Translations under genes and position numbers: made by a program
Part shown: positions 8,879 to 17,867 of the stretch, piece after piece
Position numbering within the stretch: position 1 is the stretch's first letter
Layout of the letters: each line of letters begins with the position of its first letter
The notes under the pieces: model-generated
Database searches by the model: none
Told to the model about the DNA's origin: nothing
Seen by the model: only the letters and a program-made list of their open reading frames with translations
NCBI GenBank assembly: GCA_011389555.1
Contig: JAABUD010000069.1
Coordinates: 1-55,787 of the forward strand
Reading direction: 5' to 3'
Origin: Desulfotignum sp.
GTDB lineage: Bacteria; Desulfobacterota; Desulfobacteria; Desulfobacterales; Desulfobacteraceae
Length of the DNA: 55,787 bases

Positions 8879-9937
8879 ATGGAAAACGTACTGAATTATA
8901 CCCGGGAGGATCTTTCCCGATGGCTGGAAGAAAATGGGGTCCGGCCGTTCCGATCCGGCCAGATTTTCAAGTGGCTGTACCTGAAGCTGGCCGATGATTT
9001 CGATCAGATGACCGATCTGGGAAAAGAACTTCGGGCCCTGCTGGCCGAACACTTTTATGTGGACGGCCTGACCCTGGCGGACCGGCAGGTGTCTTCGGAC
9101 ACCACGGAAAAATATCTGTTTTGCCTGGCGGACGGGGCGTATATCGAATCCGTGCTCATACCGGAAAAAGACCACTTTACCCTGTGTGTGTCCTCCCAGG
9201 TGGGATGTGCCATGAACTGCCGGTTCTGCCTGACGGCCAGGGGGGGATGGAAAAGAGATCTGTCCGCCGGAGAAATCATTGCCCAGATCCGGAGTGCGCG
9301 GACCTTTCTGGCACACCGGAACATGGACCCCTTGAAGCTGTCCAACATCGTGTTCATGGGCATGGGGGAGCCGCTGGCCAATTATGACAATGTGATCCAG
9401 GCCCTGGCCGTGATCACGGATACGGATTTCGGGTTGAAATTTTCCCCGAGACGGGTCACGGTGTCCACCTGCGGCCTGGTCCCCCGGATCCTGGATCTGG
9501 GGAACGCGTGTTCTGTGAATCTGGCTGTTTCCCTCAATGCCACGGATGATGACACCCGGTCCCGGCTGATGCCGGTGAACCAGACCTATCCCCTGACTCA
9601 GCTTCTGGCTGTTTGCAGACAATTTACCATGAAACCCCGAAACAAGATCACTTTTGAATATATTCTGATCAAAGGGGTCAACGATTCGCCCGCGCATGCC
9701 CGGCACCTGGCCCGGCTGCTGGCGCCGCTGCGGGCCAAGGTCAATCTCATCCCCTTCAACCCCCACCCGGGGACCCGGTTGAAAGCGCCGGATCCGGAGA
9801 CCGTCAAGGCGTTTCTCCAGATTCTGCTGGATAAAAACATGACCGCCATTGTCCGGAAAAGCAAGGGGGTAGATATCCTGGCCGCCTGTGGACAACTGAG
9901 AGCGCGGCAGAAAGAAGCCGGCATTGAAACCGGTTGA
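8879..9937 (+). CDS. rlmN: 23S rRNA (adenine(2503)-C2)/tRNA (adenine(37)-C2) methyltransferase RlmN
   Basis: 352 residues from ATG 8879, which has AGGA nine bases upstream; ATG 8873 is possible, and the frame extends to a TTG at 8813 that lies in the divergent promoter. A radical-SAM enzyme that methylates A2503. Visible: N-terminal RNA-binding helices (RPFRSGQIFKWLY), the radical-SAM cluster CRFCLTA within SQVGCAMNCRFC, the MGMGEPLANYDNV SAM motif, and the C-terminal catalytic region with HPGTRLKAP and a conserved Cys in ILAACGQL. Confidence 0.95.
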   Translation: MENVLNYTREDLSRWLEENGVRPFRSGQIFKWLYLKLADDFDQMTDLGKELRALLAEHFYVDGLTLADRQVSSDTTEKYLFCLADGAYIESVLIPEKDHFTLCVSSQVGCAMNCRFCLTARGGWKRDLSAGEIIAQIRSARTFLAHRNMDPLKLSNIVFMGMGEPLANYDNVIQALAVITDTDFGLKFSPRRVTVSTCGLVPRILDLGNACSVNLAVSLNATDDDTRSRLMPVNQTYPLTQLLAVCRQFTMKPRNKITFEYILIKGVNDSPAHARHLARLLAPLRAKVNLIPFNPHPGTRLKAPDPETVKAFLQILLDKNMTAIVRKSKGVDILAACGQLRARQKEAGIETG

Positions 9938-10015
9938 AAAATCCTTATATTCTCAGGATGGGTTGACATTTATGTGGAATCCCCAAAAAATAATTTATCA
10001 AACCCGTAAATATGA

Positions 10016-10513
10016 ATGGAAAAGATCATGACCGATATCAGTTTGGAAAACAAAACAATTCTGATTGTGGATGATGAACCGGATGTGCTGGATTCTCTGG
10101 AAGAGCTGCTGGACATGTGTACCGTTGTCCGGGCCCAGTCTTTTGAAGAGGCGGACCCGCTGTTGAAAGACCAGACATTTGATATTGCGATCCTGGATAT
10201 CATGGGCGTGGACGGATATCAGCTGCTGGAAACAGCCAACAAAAAGGGAATCGTGACCGTGATGCTCACCGCCCACGCCTTGAGTCCGGAGAATATCAAA
10301 AAATCCTATCTGGGCGGGGCCTGCTCCTATATTCCCAAAGAAGAGATGATCAATATCGAAACCTTTCTGCTGGATGTTCTCAAAGCCAGAAAGGAAGGAA
10401 AAAATCCCTGGACCAGCTGGTATTATCGTCTGGCGGCGTTTTGTGAAAGAAAGTTCGGCAAGGACTGGGACAAGGATGAAAAAGAATTCTGGGAAAAAAT
10501 GATCTATCACTGA
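10016..10513 (+). CDS. Response-regulator receiver protein, no DNA-binding domain
   Basis: 165 residues (ATG 10028 is an equally good start, with GGAAAAG upstream). A single receiver domain: ILIVDDEPDVLDSLEELL at the N terminus (acidic pair DDE), phosphoacceptor Asp in IAILDIMGVDGYQLL, conserved Thr in VMLTAHAL and Lys in YIPKEEM. After about residue 125 comes a short tryptophan/charged helix (WTSWYYRLAAFCERKFGKDW) in place of an output domain. It therefore probably acts by protein contact. A TTGACA lies at 9963-9968 upstream. No partner kinase is adjacent. Confidence 0.85.
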   Translation: MEKIMTDISLENKTILIVDDEPDVLDSLEELLDMCTVVRAQSFEEADPLLKDQTFDIAILDIMGVDGYQLLETANKKGIVTVMLTAHALSPENIKKSYLGGACSYIPKEEMINIETFLLDVLKARKEGKNPWTSWYYRLAAFCERKFGKDWDKDEKEFWEKMIYH

Positions 10514-10526
10514 TCATCATCATCTC

Positions 10527-11528
10527 TCAGATCATCAGGGATGACAGTTCCGACACGGTGGAAGGAACCACTGTGATTCGGGTATGACCGGGATGAATGC
10601 TTGCCCGGATCTGTGTGGGTTCCTTTTCCGGGGTTTTGGTATAGGCCGCTGTCATGGCAGCGGCTTTTGCAATTTCAGCGTTTCCGAACCCCCCGGTGAG
10701 AAGGGCGGTGGGACCCGGCAGCCACGCATGGTTGAGTTGCACATCCTCGGTGGGATCCTGCCAGGCCAGGATCTGTTCATTGTCTGTTTTGGATCGTCCG
10801 ATCACCAGTTTGCAGGTGTCGGTCAGGCGAAAATGGCGGCCGTATTTGAGCAGGTGAATGTGCCGGATCTCTTTGGTTTTCTGAACATCGAACAGATCTT
10901 TGAGCCGGGTGGAAAATCCCGGGTCTGTGAGCAGGCACCCGCCGGCCGGGGCCGGGTATTCGAAGATCCCCAGTTCCCGGGCCAGCGCGATCTGATGTTT
11001 CCGGGACCGGCCGTTAATGCCCAGAAGTTGTGTTCGGTCCACCAGGCCCTGGATTTCCATGGGCGTTTCCGGCAGGCACAGGGCACTTAAGGGCCGTAAT
11101 ATCAACCCTTTGAACCGGCTGTTTTTTTCCACGTATTGAAGGGCATTTTTGGTCTGGGATTTGGGCCGCTGGCCCACCACCTCGCCACTGAACAGAAAAT
11201 CAAATCCCATTTCCTGCATGAGATATCCGGCGGTTTCAAACATGAGTGCATGGCAGTCCATGCACGGATTCATATTTTTTCCAAACCCCGCCCTGGGGGC
11301 CTCCATCATTTTCAGATAAGGCCCGGTAATGTTTTTGGTGATCAAAGGGATGTCACAGATGGCGGACGCTTTTTGCGCTTTTTCCGATGAGAAAAACGGG
11401 GTTTCAAAACTGATCCAGGTCACATGGATGCCTTGATTTTTAAGTAGAACGCCGGACAGCATGCTGTCCAGCCCACCGGAACACAGCCCCAACGCCCGGA
11501 CAGGGCTTGTGCTTTTTCTGTCACTCAT
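10527..11528 (-). CDS. PP-loop ATP-pyrophosphatase, tRNA thiolation (MnmA/ThiI-like)
   Basis: 333 residues from ATG 11528. The frame extends to 11564, but that would run into the divergent nth start. The N-terminal LCSGGLDSMLSG is a PP-loop (SGGxDS) of N-type ATP pyrophosphatases; NPCMDCHALMF offers a CxxC pair and GEVVGQRPKSQ a conserved loop, as in tRNA 2-thiouridylases. The C-terminal half (LKYGRHFRLTDTCKLVIGRSKTDN, quoted in part) resembles the NFACT-R/DUF814-like RNA-binding region fused to such enzymes. Function as a tRNA sulfurtransferase is inferred; the substrate base is unknown. It converges on the receiver gene with only 13 bases between stops. Confidence 0.7.
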   Translation of the reverse strand: MSDRKSTSPVRALGLCSGGLDSMLSGVLLKNQGIHVTWISFETPFFSSEKAQKASAICDIPLITKNITGPYLKMMEAPRAGFGKNMNPCMDCHALMFETAGYLMQEMGFDFLFSGEVVGQRPKSQTKNALQYVEKNSRFKGLILRPLSALCLPETPMEIQGLVDRTQLLGINGRSRKHQIALARELGIFEYPAPAGGCLLTDPGFSTRLKDLFDVQKTKEIRHIHLLKYGRHFRLTDTCKLVIGRSKTDNEQILAWQDPTEDVQLNHAWLPGPTALLTGGFGNAEIAKAAAMTAAYTKTPEKEPTQIRASIHPGHTRITVVPSTVSELSSLMI

Positions 11529-11543
11529 ATATAAATATCTTTC

Positions 11544-12185
11544 ATGAAACACGTGGATATCCAATTTTTGCTCCGCACATTAAAAAACCGGTACCCGGAT
11601 GTCAAGACCCAACTGGTGCATCAGACCCCGTTTCAGCTGTTGACGGCCACCATTTTGTCGGCCCAGTGCACCGATCGTCAGGTCAACCAGGTGACCCGCC
11701 ATCTGTTTGCGCGGTTTCCGGATCCGGTATCCCTGGCGGCCGCCGATCTGAAAGACATCAAAAAGATCATCTATTCCACCGGCTTTTACAACAACAAGGC
11801 CAAAAATATCAAGGCCTGTGCCCGGGCCCTGCTGGACCGTCATGCCGGACAGGTGCCCGATGATCTGGCGCTTCTGGTGAAACTGCCCGGCGTGGGGCGA
11901 AAGACCGCCAATGTGGTGAGATCGGCGGCTTTCGGGCATCCGGCCATCGTGGTGGATACCCATGTGTTCAGAATTTCCCGTCGACTGGGCCTGTCTCAGT
12001 CCCGGGACCCGGTCAAGGTGGAATTCGATCTCATGGAAGCCATTCCGGAATCGGCCTGGAGCGATCTGTCTTTGCAGTTCATCTATTTCGGCAGAGACCT
12101 CTGTGATGCCAGAAAACCGGTATGCCGCATCTGCCCGTTGTTCGATATCTGCATTTTCCCCGGGAAAAAATCTGTCACCCCATGA
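11544..12185 (+). CDS. nth: Endonuclease III
   Basis: 213 residues, normal length. Base-excision repair glycosylase/AP lyase for oxidised pyrimidines. Features: LSAQCTDRQVN near residue 40, the helix-hairpin-helix LPGVGRKTANVV with the catalytic Lys, VVDTHVFRISRRLGL with the catalytic Asp, and the C-terminal cluster ligands in the pattern C-x6-C-x2-C-x5-C (DLCDARKPVCRICPLFDIC). No good Shine-Dalgarno is seen before the ATG; its start is 15 bases from the divergent gene's ATG. Confidence 0.96.
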   Translation: MKHVDIQFLLRTLKNRYPDVKTQLVHQTPFQLLTATILSAQCTDRQVNQVTRHLFARFPDPVSLAAADLKDIKKIIYSTGFYNNKAKNIKACARALLDRHAGQVPDDLALLVKLPGVGRKTANVVRSAAFGHPAIVVDTHVFRISRRLGLSQSRDPVKVEFDLMEAIPESAWSDLSLQFIYFGRDLCDARKPVCRICPLFDICIFPGKKSVTP

Positions 12186-12220
12186 CAATCCGCCTTTCCG
12201 GGCGGTGAAAAGGATATGAC

Positions 12221-13084
12221 ATGGATAATGTTTTTACCCCTGATTTCTGGATCCATGAATGGGAAAAGGCCAAGTCCGATGATACCTGTGCCGTGCACAA
12301 AGGGTTTGCCACACCGGAATACTGGGACAAGGCGGCAGCCACCTATAACCGGGGAAAGCAGGAAAGACAGAACCGGAAGGTGGAAAAAGCCCTGGCCCGG
12401 TTCCGGGAAGCCGGACTGCTGTCCGCAAACATGACGGTGCTGGACATCGGATGCGGCACCGGAGATCTGGCCCTGGGCCTGGCTGAAACCGGGGCACGGG
12501 TCACGGCCCTGGATTTTTCGGGTGCCATGCTGGACCGGTTCGCCCGGGTCATACCGGCACATCTCAGGGACCGGATTGAATTGCGCTGTGAAGACTGGCA
12601 TGAAGTGGATACAGCAAAAAGCGGGTGGGAAAACCGGTTCGATCTGGTCACCGGATTCATGGCACCGGCATTGTCGACACCTGCGTCTTTTTTTAAAATG
12701 ATGCGCTGCGGAAAAAAAGGGTTTGCCGTCCGGGGCTGGGCCGATAAAAAACCGGATCCCGTCATGGCGGCCCTGTGGGAAAAGATCATGGACCGCCCCC
12801 TGGATGACCGCCCGCAGTCGATCCTTTACAAGATCAACCTGCTGTTTGCCATGAAATATTTTCCCGATATCTGGTTTGACGAAATAAAATGGGATCCGTC
12901 CACCACCGTGGACCAGGAAATTCAGAACCAGGCGGCATTTTTTCAGAAGGTCGGTTCCCTGCCCGAATCCCAATTGATGCCGATCATTCAGACATATCTG
13001 AAACGTATCCAGAAAAACGGGCAGATCCGCCGAACTCAGCAGGGCCTGACCGCCACGGTGGTCTGGTCTGAAAACCGGTGGTGA
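12221..13084 (+). CDS. Class I SAM-dependent methyltransferase
   Basis: 287 residues. A Rossmann methyltransferase with motif I VLDIGCGTGDLALGLAE near residue 75, the acidic loop TALDFSGAML and an aromatic-rich C terminus. AAAGGA precedes the ATG. The substrate cannot be read from sequence; the N-terminal TPEYWDKAAATYNR segment is typical of small-molecule methyltransferases found in anaerobes. It follows nth at 35 bases and could be co-transcribed with it. Confidence 0.8.
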   Translation: MDNVFTPDFWIHEWEKAKSDDTCAVHKGFATPEYWDKAAATYNRGKQERQNRKVEKALARFREAGLLSANMTVLDIGCGTGDLALGLAETGARVTALDFSGAMLDRFARVIPAHLRDRIELRCEDWHEVDTAKSGWENRFDLVTGFMAPALSTPASFFKMMRCGKKGFAVRGWADKKPDPVMAALWEKIMDRPLDDRPQSILYKINLLFAMKYFPDIWFDEIKWDPSTTVDQEIQNQAAFFQKVGSLPESQLMPIIQTYLKRIQKNGQIRRTQQGLTATVVWSENRW

Positions 13085-13092
13085 TCCGCAAG

Positions 13093-13506
13093 TTACTCCG
13101 TGTCTTGACTCCGATAGGGACAGGCATCCAATGTGGCAATAAATGCCACGAATTTTTTGAAAGACTGACCGTCCATGGCATGTTCCATCCGGCAGGCGGT
13201 TTCATCGGCTCTTGTTTCATCCACCTCCAGTATCCTGAATAAAAAATCCTTGAGTACCGAATGGCGGTATTCAATCTTTTTTGCGATTTTCTTCCCTTCC
13301 GGGGTCAAAGTGACATATCCATAGGGTTCATAATTGATCAGTTTCCGGGCAGCCAGTTTCTTGAGCATGCCCGTGACCGATCCCCGCTTGACATTCAGTC
13401 TTTCGGCAATGTCCTTGGATCGGGCCACAGTGTTTTGCGTTTGCAGCGCCAGAATGGTTTCCAGGTAATCTTCGATATTTTCGGAAAGGGGAATGTTTTT
13501 TTTCAT
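13093..13506 (-). CDS. DtxR/MntR-family metal-dependent repressor
   Basis: 137 residues from ATG 13506, preceded by GGAGGA; an upstream ATG at 13518 is within that site. N-terminal winged helix (ENIEDYLETILAL, SKDIAERLNVKRGSVTGMLKKL), followed by the DtxR dimerisation/metal region (EYRHSVLKDFLFRILEVDE, ADETACRMEHAMD with Cys, Glu and His that would bind Fe(II)/Mn(II)). There is no SH3-like third domain. It is divergent from feoA-feoB, so it most likely represses ferrous-iron uptake under iron sufficiency. Confidence 0.9.
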   Translation of the reverse strand: MKKNIPLSENIEDYLETILALQTQNTVARSKDIAERLNVKRGSVTGMLKKLAARKLINYEPYGYVTLTPEGKKIAKKIEYRHSVLKDFLFRILEVDETRADETACRMEHAMDGQSFKKFVAFIATLDACPYRSQDTE

Positions 13507-13596
13507 GTCTTCCTCCATGTTGGGGTCCTGTTTTTTTTATATCGGATAGATATAGTAAGTCAATTGAAAAAATAATTCGTGATATCAAAAATGTTA

Positions 13597-13625
13597 TTGA
13601 CAAGACTCTTAGTTAGCTGTAGAAA
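13597..13625 (+). promoter_or_regulatory. Promoter of feoA-feoB
   Basis: TTGACA (13597-13602), a 17-base spacer and TAGAAA (13620-13625). The spacer contains CTTAGTTAGCT, which resembles half of a DtxR/IdeR box, so the neighbouring regulator could occlude RNA polymerase here. The operator part is inference. Confidence 0.6.
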
Positions 13626-13665
13626 ACTTATTCGTTTGTAAATGAAAACCAAAAGGAGAATGCAC

Positions 13666-13899
13666 ATGGGTCGTATTCCATTGAGACAGATGCAGGTGAA
13701 TCAGACCGGGACCATTGTCCGCGTCAGGGCCAAAGACGAACTGGGCCGGCGGATTCGGGACATGGGCCTGGTCCCGGGAAAGAATATACGGATTCAGGGC
13801 CGTGCCCCGCTGAATGATCCGGTGTCGCTCCGGATCATGGGAGGTACGTTAACCTTGAGAAACAATGAAGCCGATCATATTTTCGTGGAGGTCCATTGA
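13666..13899 (+). CDS. feoA: Ferrous iron transport protein A
   Basis: 77 residues from ATG 13666, seven bases after AGGAG; ATGs at 13642 and 13660 sit before or against this site. SH3-like FeoA domain: QMQVNQTGTIVRV, RRIRDMGLVPGKNIRI, DPVSLRIMGGTLTLRNNEA. FeoA binds or regulates FeoB in the cytoplasm. One base separates its stop from the feoB ATG. Confidence 0.92.
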   Translation: MGRIPLRQMQVNQTGTIVRVRAKDELGRRIRDMGLVPGKNIRIQGRAPLNDPVSLRIMGGTLTLRNNEADHIFVEVH

Positions 13900-13900
13900 T

Positions 13901-16015
13901 ATGGAGATGACCATTGCTCTGGCCGGAAACCCCAATTCCGGTAAAACCACCTTGTTCAATGCCCTGACCGGGGCAAGGCAGCATGTGGGCAACTATCCCG
14001 GGGTGACGGTTGAGAAAAAAGAGGGCCGGTGTGTATCCGGAACCGATGAATTCCATGTGGTGGATCTGCCGGGAACCTATTCACTGAGCGCCTATTCTCT
14101 GGAAGAGGTGGTTGCCAGAGATTTCATCGTCAATGAAAAACCGGCCATGATCGTCAACATCGTGGATGGATCCAACCTGGAAAGAAACCTGTACCTGACC
14201 CTCCAGTTCATGGAGATGGGGGCCCGCGTCTGCATTGCCTTGAACATGATGGATGTGGCCCAAAAACGGGGAATGAAGATCGATGTGGAGAAACTGTCGC
14301 AGCGGATGGGTTTGCCTGTGGTGCCCATGGTGGCCCGGACGGGAAAAGGCCGGGAACAGCTGCTCGAAACCGTGGCAGATCATGCCGGATCCCGGCCGGC
14401 GCCATTGAAAATCTCCTATGGCCGGGACATCGATGACACACTGGATGAGATGGAAGCCAGAATCCGTTCCGATGAATTTTTGACAGACCGGTACCCGTCC
14501 CGGTGGGTGGCATTGAAATACCTGGAAAACGACGTTCAGATTCTGGAAGCCGGAAAAGCACATCTTTCCGAAACCCATGACTGGCTGACGACCGTGGCGT
14601 TGACATTGTCCCGTCATCTGGAAGCCACACTGGACACCCACCCGGAAGGCATGATCGCGGACCAGCGGTACGGGTTTATCTCATCCATCCTCAAACAGGG
14701 TGTGATTTCTCACACCCTGGATCAGAACCGGCTGGCATGGTCCGACAAAATCGACAAAATCGTGACCCACCGGTTCCTGGGACCAATGATCATGATCGGG
14801 GTGCTCATGGGGTTGTATCAGTTCACCTTTACCTACAGCGAGGTGCCGGTGAACTGGTTCGAGAATTTTTTCGGGTGGCTGGGGGACCGGGTCGATACCC
14901 TGTTTGCCGACGGGCTGCTCAAGTCCCTGGTGATTTCCGGCATCATTGACGGGGTGGGCGGGGTCCTGGGGTTTGTGCCCCTGATTCTGTTCATGTTTCT
15001 GGGCATCTCGTTTCTGGAGGATTCCGGGTATCTGGCCCGCATGGCGTTCATGCTGGATCGGGTGTTTCGGATGTTCGGTCTGCACGGGGCATCGGTCATG
15101 GCCTTTATCGTTTCCGGCGGTATTGCCGGCGGTTGTGCCGTGCCGGGTGTCATGGCCACCCGGACCCTTAAATCCCCCCGGGAGCGCCTGGCCACCCTGC
15201 TCACCGTGCCCTTCATGAACTGCGGGGCCAAGCTGCCGGTGTATGCCCTGCTGGTGGCGGCATTTTTCACGGATCACCGGGCCCAGGTCATGCTGATCAT
15301 CACCCTGATCTCCTGGGTGGGCGCACTGCTGGTGGCAAAGCTGCTGAGATCCACAATCATCAAAGGGCCGGCCACCCCGTTTGTCATGGAACTGCCTCCC
15401 TACCGGTTGCCCACGTTCAAAGGCCTGGCCATTCATACCTGGGAACGCACCTGGCAGTATATCAGAAAAGCCGGCACCGTGATTCTGGGGATCTCCATTG
15501 TTTTATGGGCCATGATGACCTTTCCGCAACTGGATACCCAACCCGTGTCCAATGAAAATGCAGCGGAAATGCACACGCCTGCGGTGGAAACCATGGATCC
15601 GGGGGCGGCGGCCCTGCGCCATTCCATTGCCGGGCGCATGGGCATGGCCATGGAAAATGTCACCCGGTATGCCGGATTTGACTGGCAGACCAATATCGCA
15701 CTCCTGGGTGGATTTGCCGCCAAAGAAGTGGTGGTGTCCACCCTGGGAACGGCTTATTCTTTAGGAGAGGTGGACCCGGAAGACAGCACGTCTCTGGCAC
15801 AGCGGCTGAAAACAGCGGATGGATGGGGACCCATCACCGCCTTCAGCCTGATTTTGTTCACCATTTTTTATTCACCGTGTTTTGTGGCAGTGGTCTGCAT
15901 TGTCAAAGAATCCGGATCATGGAAATGGGGGGTGTTTTCCATGGCGTTCAATACACTGCTGGCTGTAAGCCTGTCTATTGTGTTTTACCAGACCGCCACC
16001 TGGATAATGTCATAA
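13901..16015 (+). CDS. feoB: Ferrous iron transport protein B
   Basis: 704 residues from ATG 13901 (GTGGAGG upstream). N-terminal G domain: ALAGNPNSGKTTLFNALTG (G1), NYPGVTVEK (G2), VDLPGTYSL (G3), NMMD (G4), then a helical GDI region and a membrane domain from about residue 280 with two Gate-like repeats (GVGGVLGFVPLI..., GGCAVPGVMATR, PFMNCGAKLPVY) and a late AAKEVVVSTLGT segment. It imports Fe(II) across the inner membrane. Confidence 0.97.
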   Translation: MEMTIALAGNPNSGKTTLFNALTGARQHVGNYPGVTVEKKEGRCVSGTDEFHVVDLPGTYSLSAYSLEEVVARDFIVNEKPAMIVNIVDGSNLERNLYLTLQFMEMGARVCIALNMMDVAQKRGMKIDVEKLSQRMGLPVVPMVARTGKGREQLLETVADHAGSRPAPLKISYGRDIDDTLDEMEARIRSDEFLTDRYPSRWVALKYLENDVQILEAGKAHLSETHDWLTTVALTLSRHLEATLDTHPEGMIADQRYGFISSILKQGVISHTLDQNRLAWSDKIDKIVTHRFLGPMIMIGVLMGLYQFTFTYSEVPVNWFENFFGWLGDRVDTLFADGLLKSLVISGIIDGVGGVLGFVPLILFMFLGISFLEDSGYLARMAFMLDRVFRMFGLHGASVMAFIVSGGIAGGCAVPGVMATRTLKSPRERLATLLTVPFMNCGAKLPVYALLVAAFFTDHRAQVMLIITLISWVGALLVAKLLRSTIIKGPATPFVMELPPYRLPTFKGLAIHTWERTWQYIRKAGTVILGISIVLWAMMTFPQLDTQPVSNENAAEMHTPAVETMDPGAAALRHSIAGRMGMAMENVTRYAGFDWQTNIALLGGFAAKEVVVSTLGTAYSLGEVDPEDSTSLAQRLKTADGWGPITAFSLILFTIFYSPCFVAVVCIVKESGSWKWGVFSMAFNTLLAVSLSIVFYQTATWIMS

Positions 16016-16026
16016 AAAGGGTGGTT

Positions 16027-17802
16027 TCAGGATTCTTCCACATAAGCACGGCGGCGTTTTCCGTCCTTCAGGTTCACCAGTCCCTGTTCGCAGATCCGTA
16101 AATAAGGGATGGCAGCCCCGGTCAGGGTGACCAGGGTCAGTAACGGGTCGGGAAACACCACTCCCAGCTTTGCAGCAGCTGTTTTGAGGGCCCGGATCTG
16201 CCGGGCCAGCTCAGGCACGGACGCATCTGACATGAGCCCCATCACGGGCAAAGGGATCTGGGCCAGACACGTTCCTTTGGCCCAGATCACCACCCCGCCC
16301 TGCAGCCGGTGAATGTGGTTGACCGCGTCTGCCATGTCCGCATCATGGGTCCCCACCGCCACGATGTCTGAACAGTCCCATGCCTGGCTCGAAGCAATGG
16401 CGCCATCTTTTAACCCGAATCCTTTGATAAAGCCGGTGAACATGTTTCCAGGCGCAATGGCCCGGTCAATGGCACTGATTTTGAGGATGTCCTGATCCTG
16501 ATCCGCCTGGATCCGTCCGTGGATCACGGGCAGAGGCATTTGGGTTTCCCGGGTCACCAGGTCCGTGACCATTTCCATGAGCCGTACCGGCACGATTTTT
16601 TTGCCTGGGGGGGCTGTGACGGCAAAGTCTTCGGGTGTCAGGGGCCGGGGCAGGCGAACGGAATGGCGGCAGGCATTGGAAAAACAATGTGTCCGGGGGG
16701 ACACCTGCATCTGTCCTTTGTCAAAGATAATTTTTCCATGACTGACCACCATTTCCGGGGTGATGGTACCCGGATCCGGAATGATCACCAGATCCGCGCT
16801 TCGGCCCGGCGCAATGCCGCCCACCCGGGAATCCAGTGAAAAATGTTCCGCCACGTTCAAGGTGGCCATCTGAACGGCTTCCATGGGAGAAAATCCTGAA
16901 TCAATGGCCTTTTGGACCACAAATGCCATGCCCTTGTTTTCCATGAGATCTTCGGGTCCCACCCCGTCGGTGACCAGGATGAGTCGTCTTGTATCCACGC
17001 CCGCATCCCTGATCCGGGCGATGGCCTCAAGATCCCTGCGGATGCTGCCTTCCCGGATCATGACGTACAATCCCAGCCGCAGGCGCTCCAGGACCTGGTC
17101 TGCGTTTATGGGTTCATGGCAGGAGGAGATGCCCGTGGCCAGGTAGGCTGCCAGTTTTTTTCCGCCGGCCCCGGCGGAATGTCCTTCCAGCACTTTTCCG
17201 GCCCTCAGGGTGTCTTCAAATACGGGCAGGATCTTCTCCGGTGTCTGAAACACCGCCTGCCAGTAAGATTCTCCCAGCCCCAGAATATCGTCCCGGTCCA
17301 GGAGTTTTTTTACGTCATCCCCGGCAATACCGCTGGCAGCCGTGCTGATGGACACCATGGCCGGGGCTGTGCCGAAAATCTTGATGGGCTGGTCTCTGAA
17401 TGAGGCCAGTATCTCAACCACGCCCTCATATCCCATGATGGGATAGGTTTCCATGGTTTCGGTGACAAGGGTGGTGGTGCCGTCTTTGACCGCATAGGGA
17501 ATGAATTGGCTGATTTCAAAAAAAGAGGCCAGATGGGTGTGCCCGTCAATCAGCCCGGGAATCAGGGTTTTGCCCTGTACATCGATCACCGTGGTGTTTG
17601 ATGCGATGGTGTGATCTGCATGGTCTCCCACAAACGCGATATACCCGTTTTTGATGCTCACGGACTGATTCTTTAAAAACTCTCCGGTGTAGACGTTCAA
17701 CAGCAATGCATGGCAGAGCACCAGATCCGCACCTGATTTTCCGGAAGCGACCCGGATGAGTTCATCCATGGTTCGGGCAGACAATGTGTGCGCGTTTTTC
17801 AT
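16027..17802 (-). CDS. ade: Adenine deaminase
   Basis: 591 residues, standard length. Converts adenine to hypoxanthine for purine salvage. Amidohydrolase motifs: LIPGLIDGHTHLASF (metal-binding HxH), VLEGHSAGAGGKKLAAY, SSCHEP and LVTDGVGPEDL (metal Asp). The C-terminal Ade domain has SQAWDCSDIVAVGTHDADM and GGVVIWAKG. Its ATG overlaps the stop of a truncated VapC-like remnant (ATGA). It converges on feoB with 11 bases between them and has no clear terminator. Confidence 0.95.
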   Translation of the reverse strand: MKNAHTLSARTMDELIRVASGKSGADLVLCHALLLNVYTGEFLKNQSVSIKNGYIAFVGDHADHTIASNTTVIDVQGKTLIPGLIDGHTHLASFFEISQFIPYAVKDGTTTLVTETMETYPIMGYEGVVEILASFRDQPIKIFGTAPAMVSISTAASGIAGDDVKKLLDRDDILGLGESYWQAVFQTPEKILPVFEDTLRAGKVLEGHSAGAGGKKLAAYLATGISSCHEPINADQVLERLRLGLYVMIREGSIRRDLEAIARIRDAGVDTRRLILVTDGVGPEDLMENKGMAFVVQKAIDSGFSPMEAVQMATLNVAEHFSLDSRVGGIAPGRSADLVIIPDPGTITPEMVVSHGKIIFDKGQMQVSPRTHCFSNACRHSVRLPRPLTPEDFAVTAPPGKKIVPVRLMEMVTDLVTRETQMPLPVIHGRIQADQDQDILKISAIDRAIAPGNMFTGFIKGFGLKDGAIASSQAWDCSDIVAVGTHDADMADAVNHIHRLQGGVVIWAKGTCLAQIPLPVMGLMSDASVPELARQIRALKTAAAKLGVVFPDPLLTLVTLTGAAIPYLRICEQGLVNLKDGKRRRAYVEES

Positions 17803-17867
17803 GGCAGCCCCTTTTTTCCCATCATGAATTTGACAAGTGCCTGGGTGTCGGTGACAAAATTATCCAT
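17799..17867 (-). pseudogene. Truncated VapC-type PIN toxin remnant
   Basis: A 22-codon frame reading MDNFVTDTQALVKFMMGKKG then LP and stop. This is the first PIN-domain strand (xxVTDTxALVxFxxGKK with the first catalytic Asp) of VapC toxins, which normally have about 130 residues. It overlaps the antitoxin-like frame upstream by eight bases, as in intact vapBC pairs, and ends inside the ade start codon. The remaining four fifths of the toxin are missing. Confidence 0.65.

Noticed and set aside
13866-13900. Upstream start for FeoB inside feoA
   Set aside because: The extension overlaps feoA, and GTGGAGG fits the ATG at 13901, whose G1 loop then lies at the normal distance from the N terminus.
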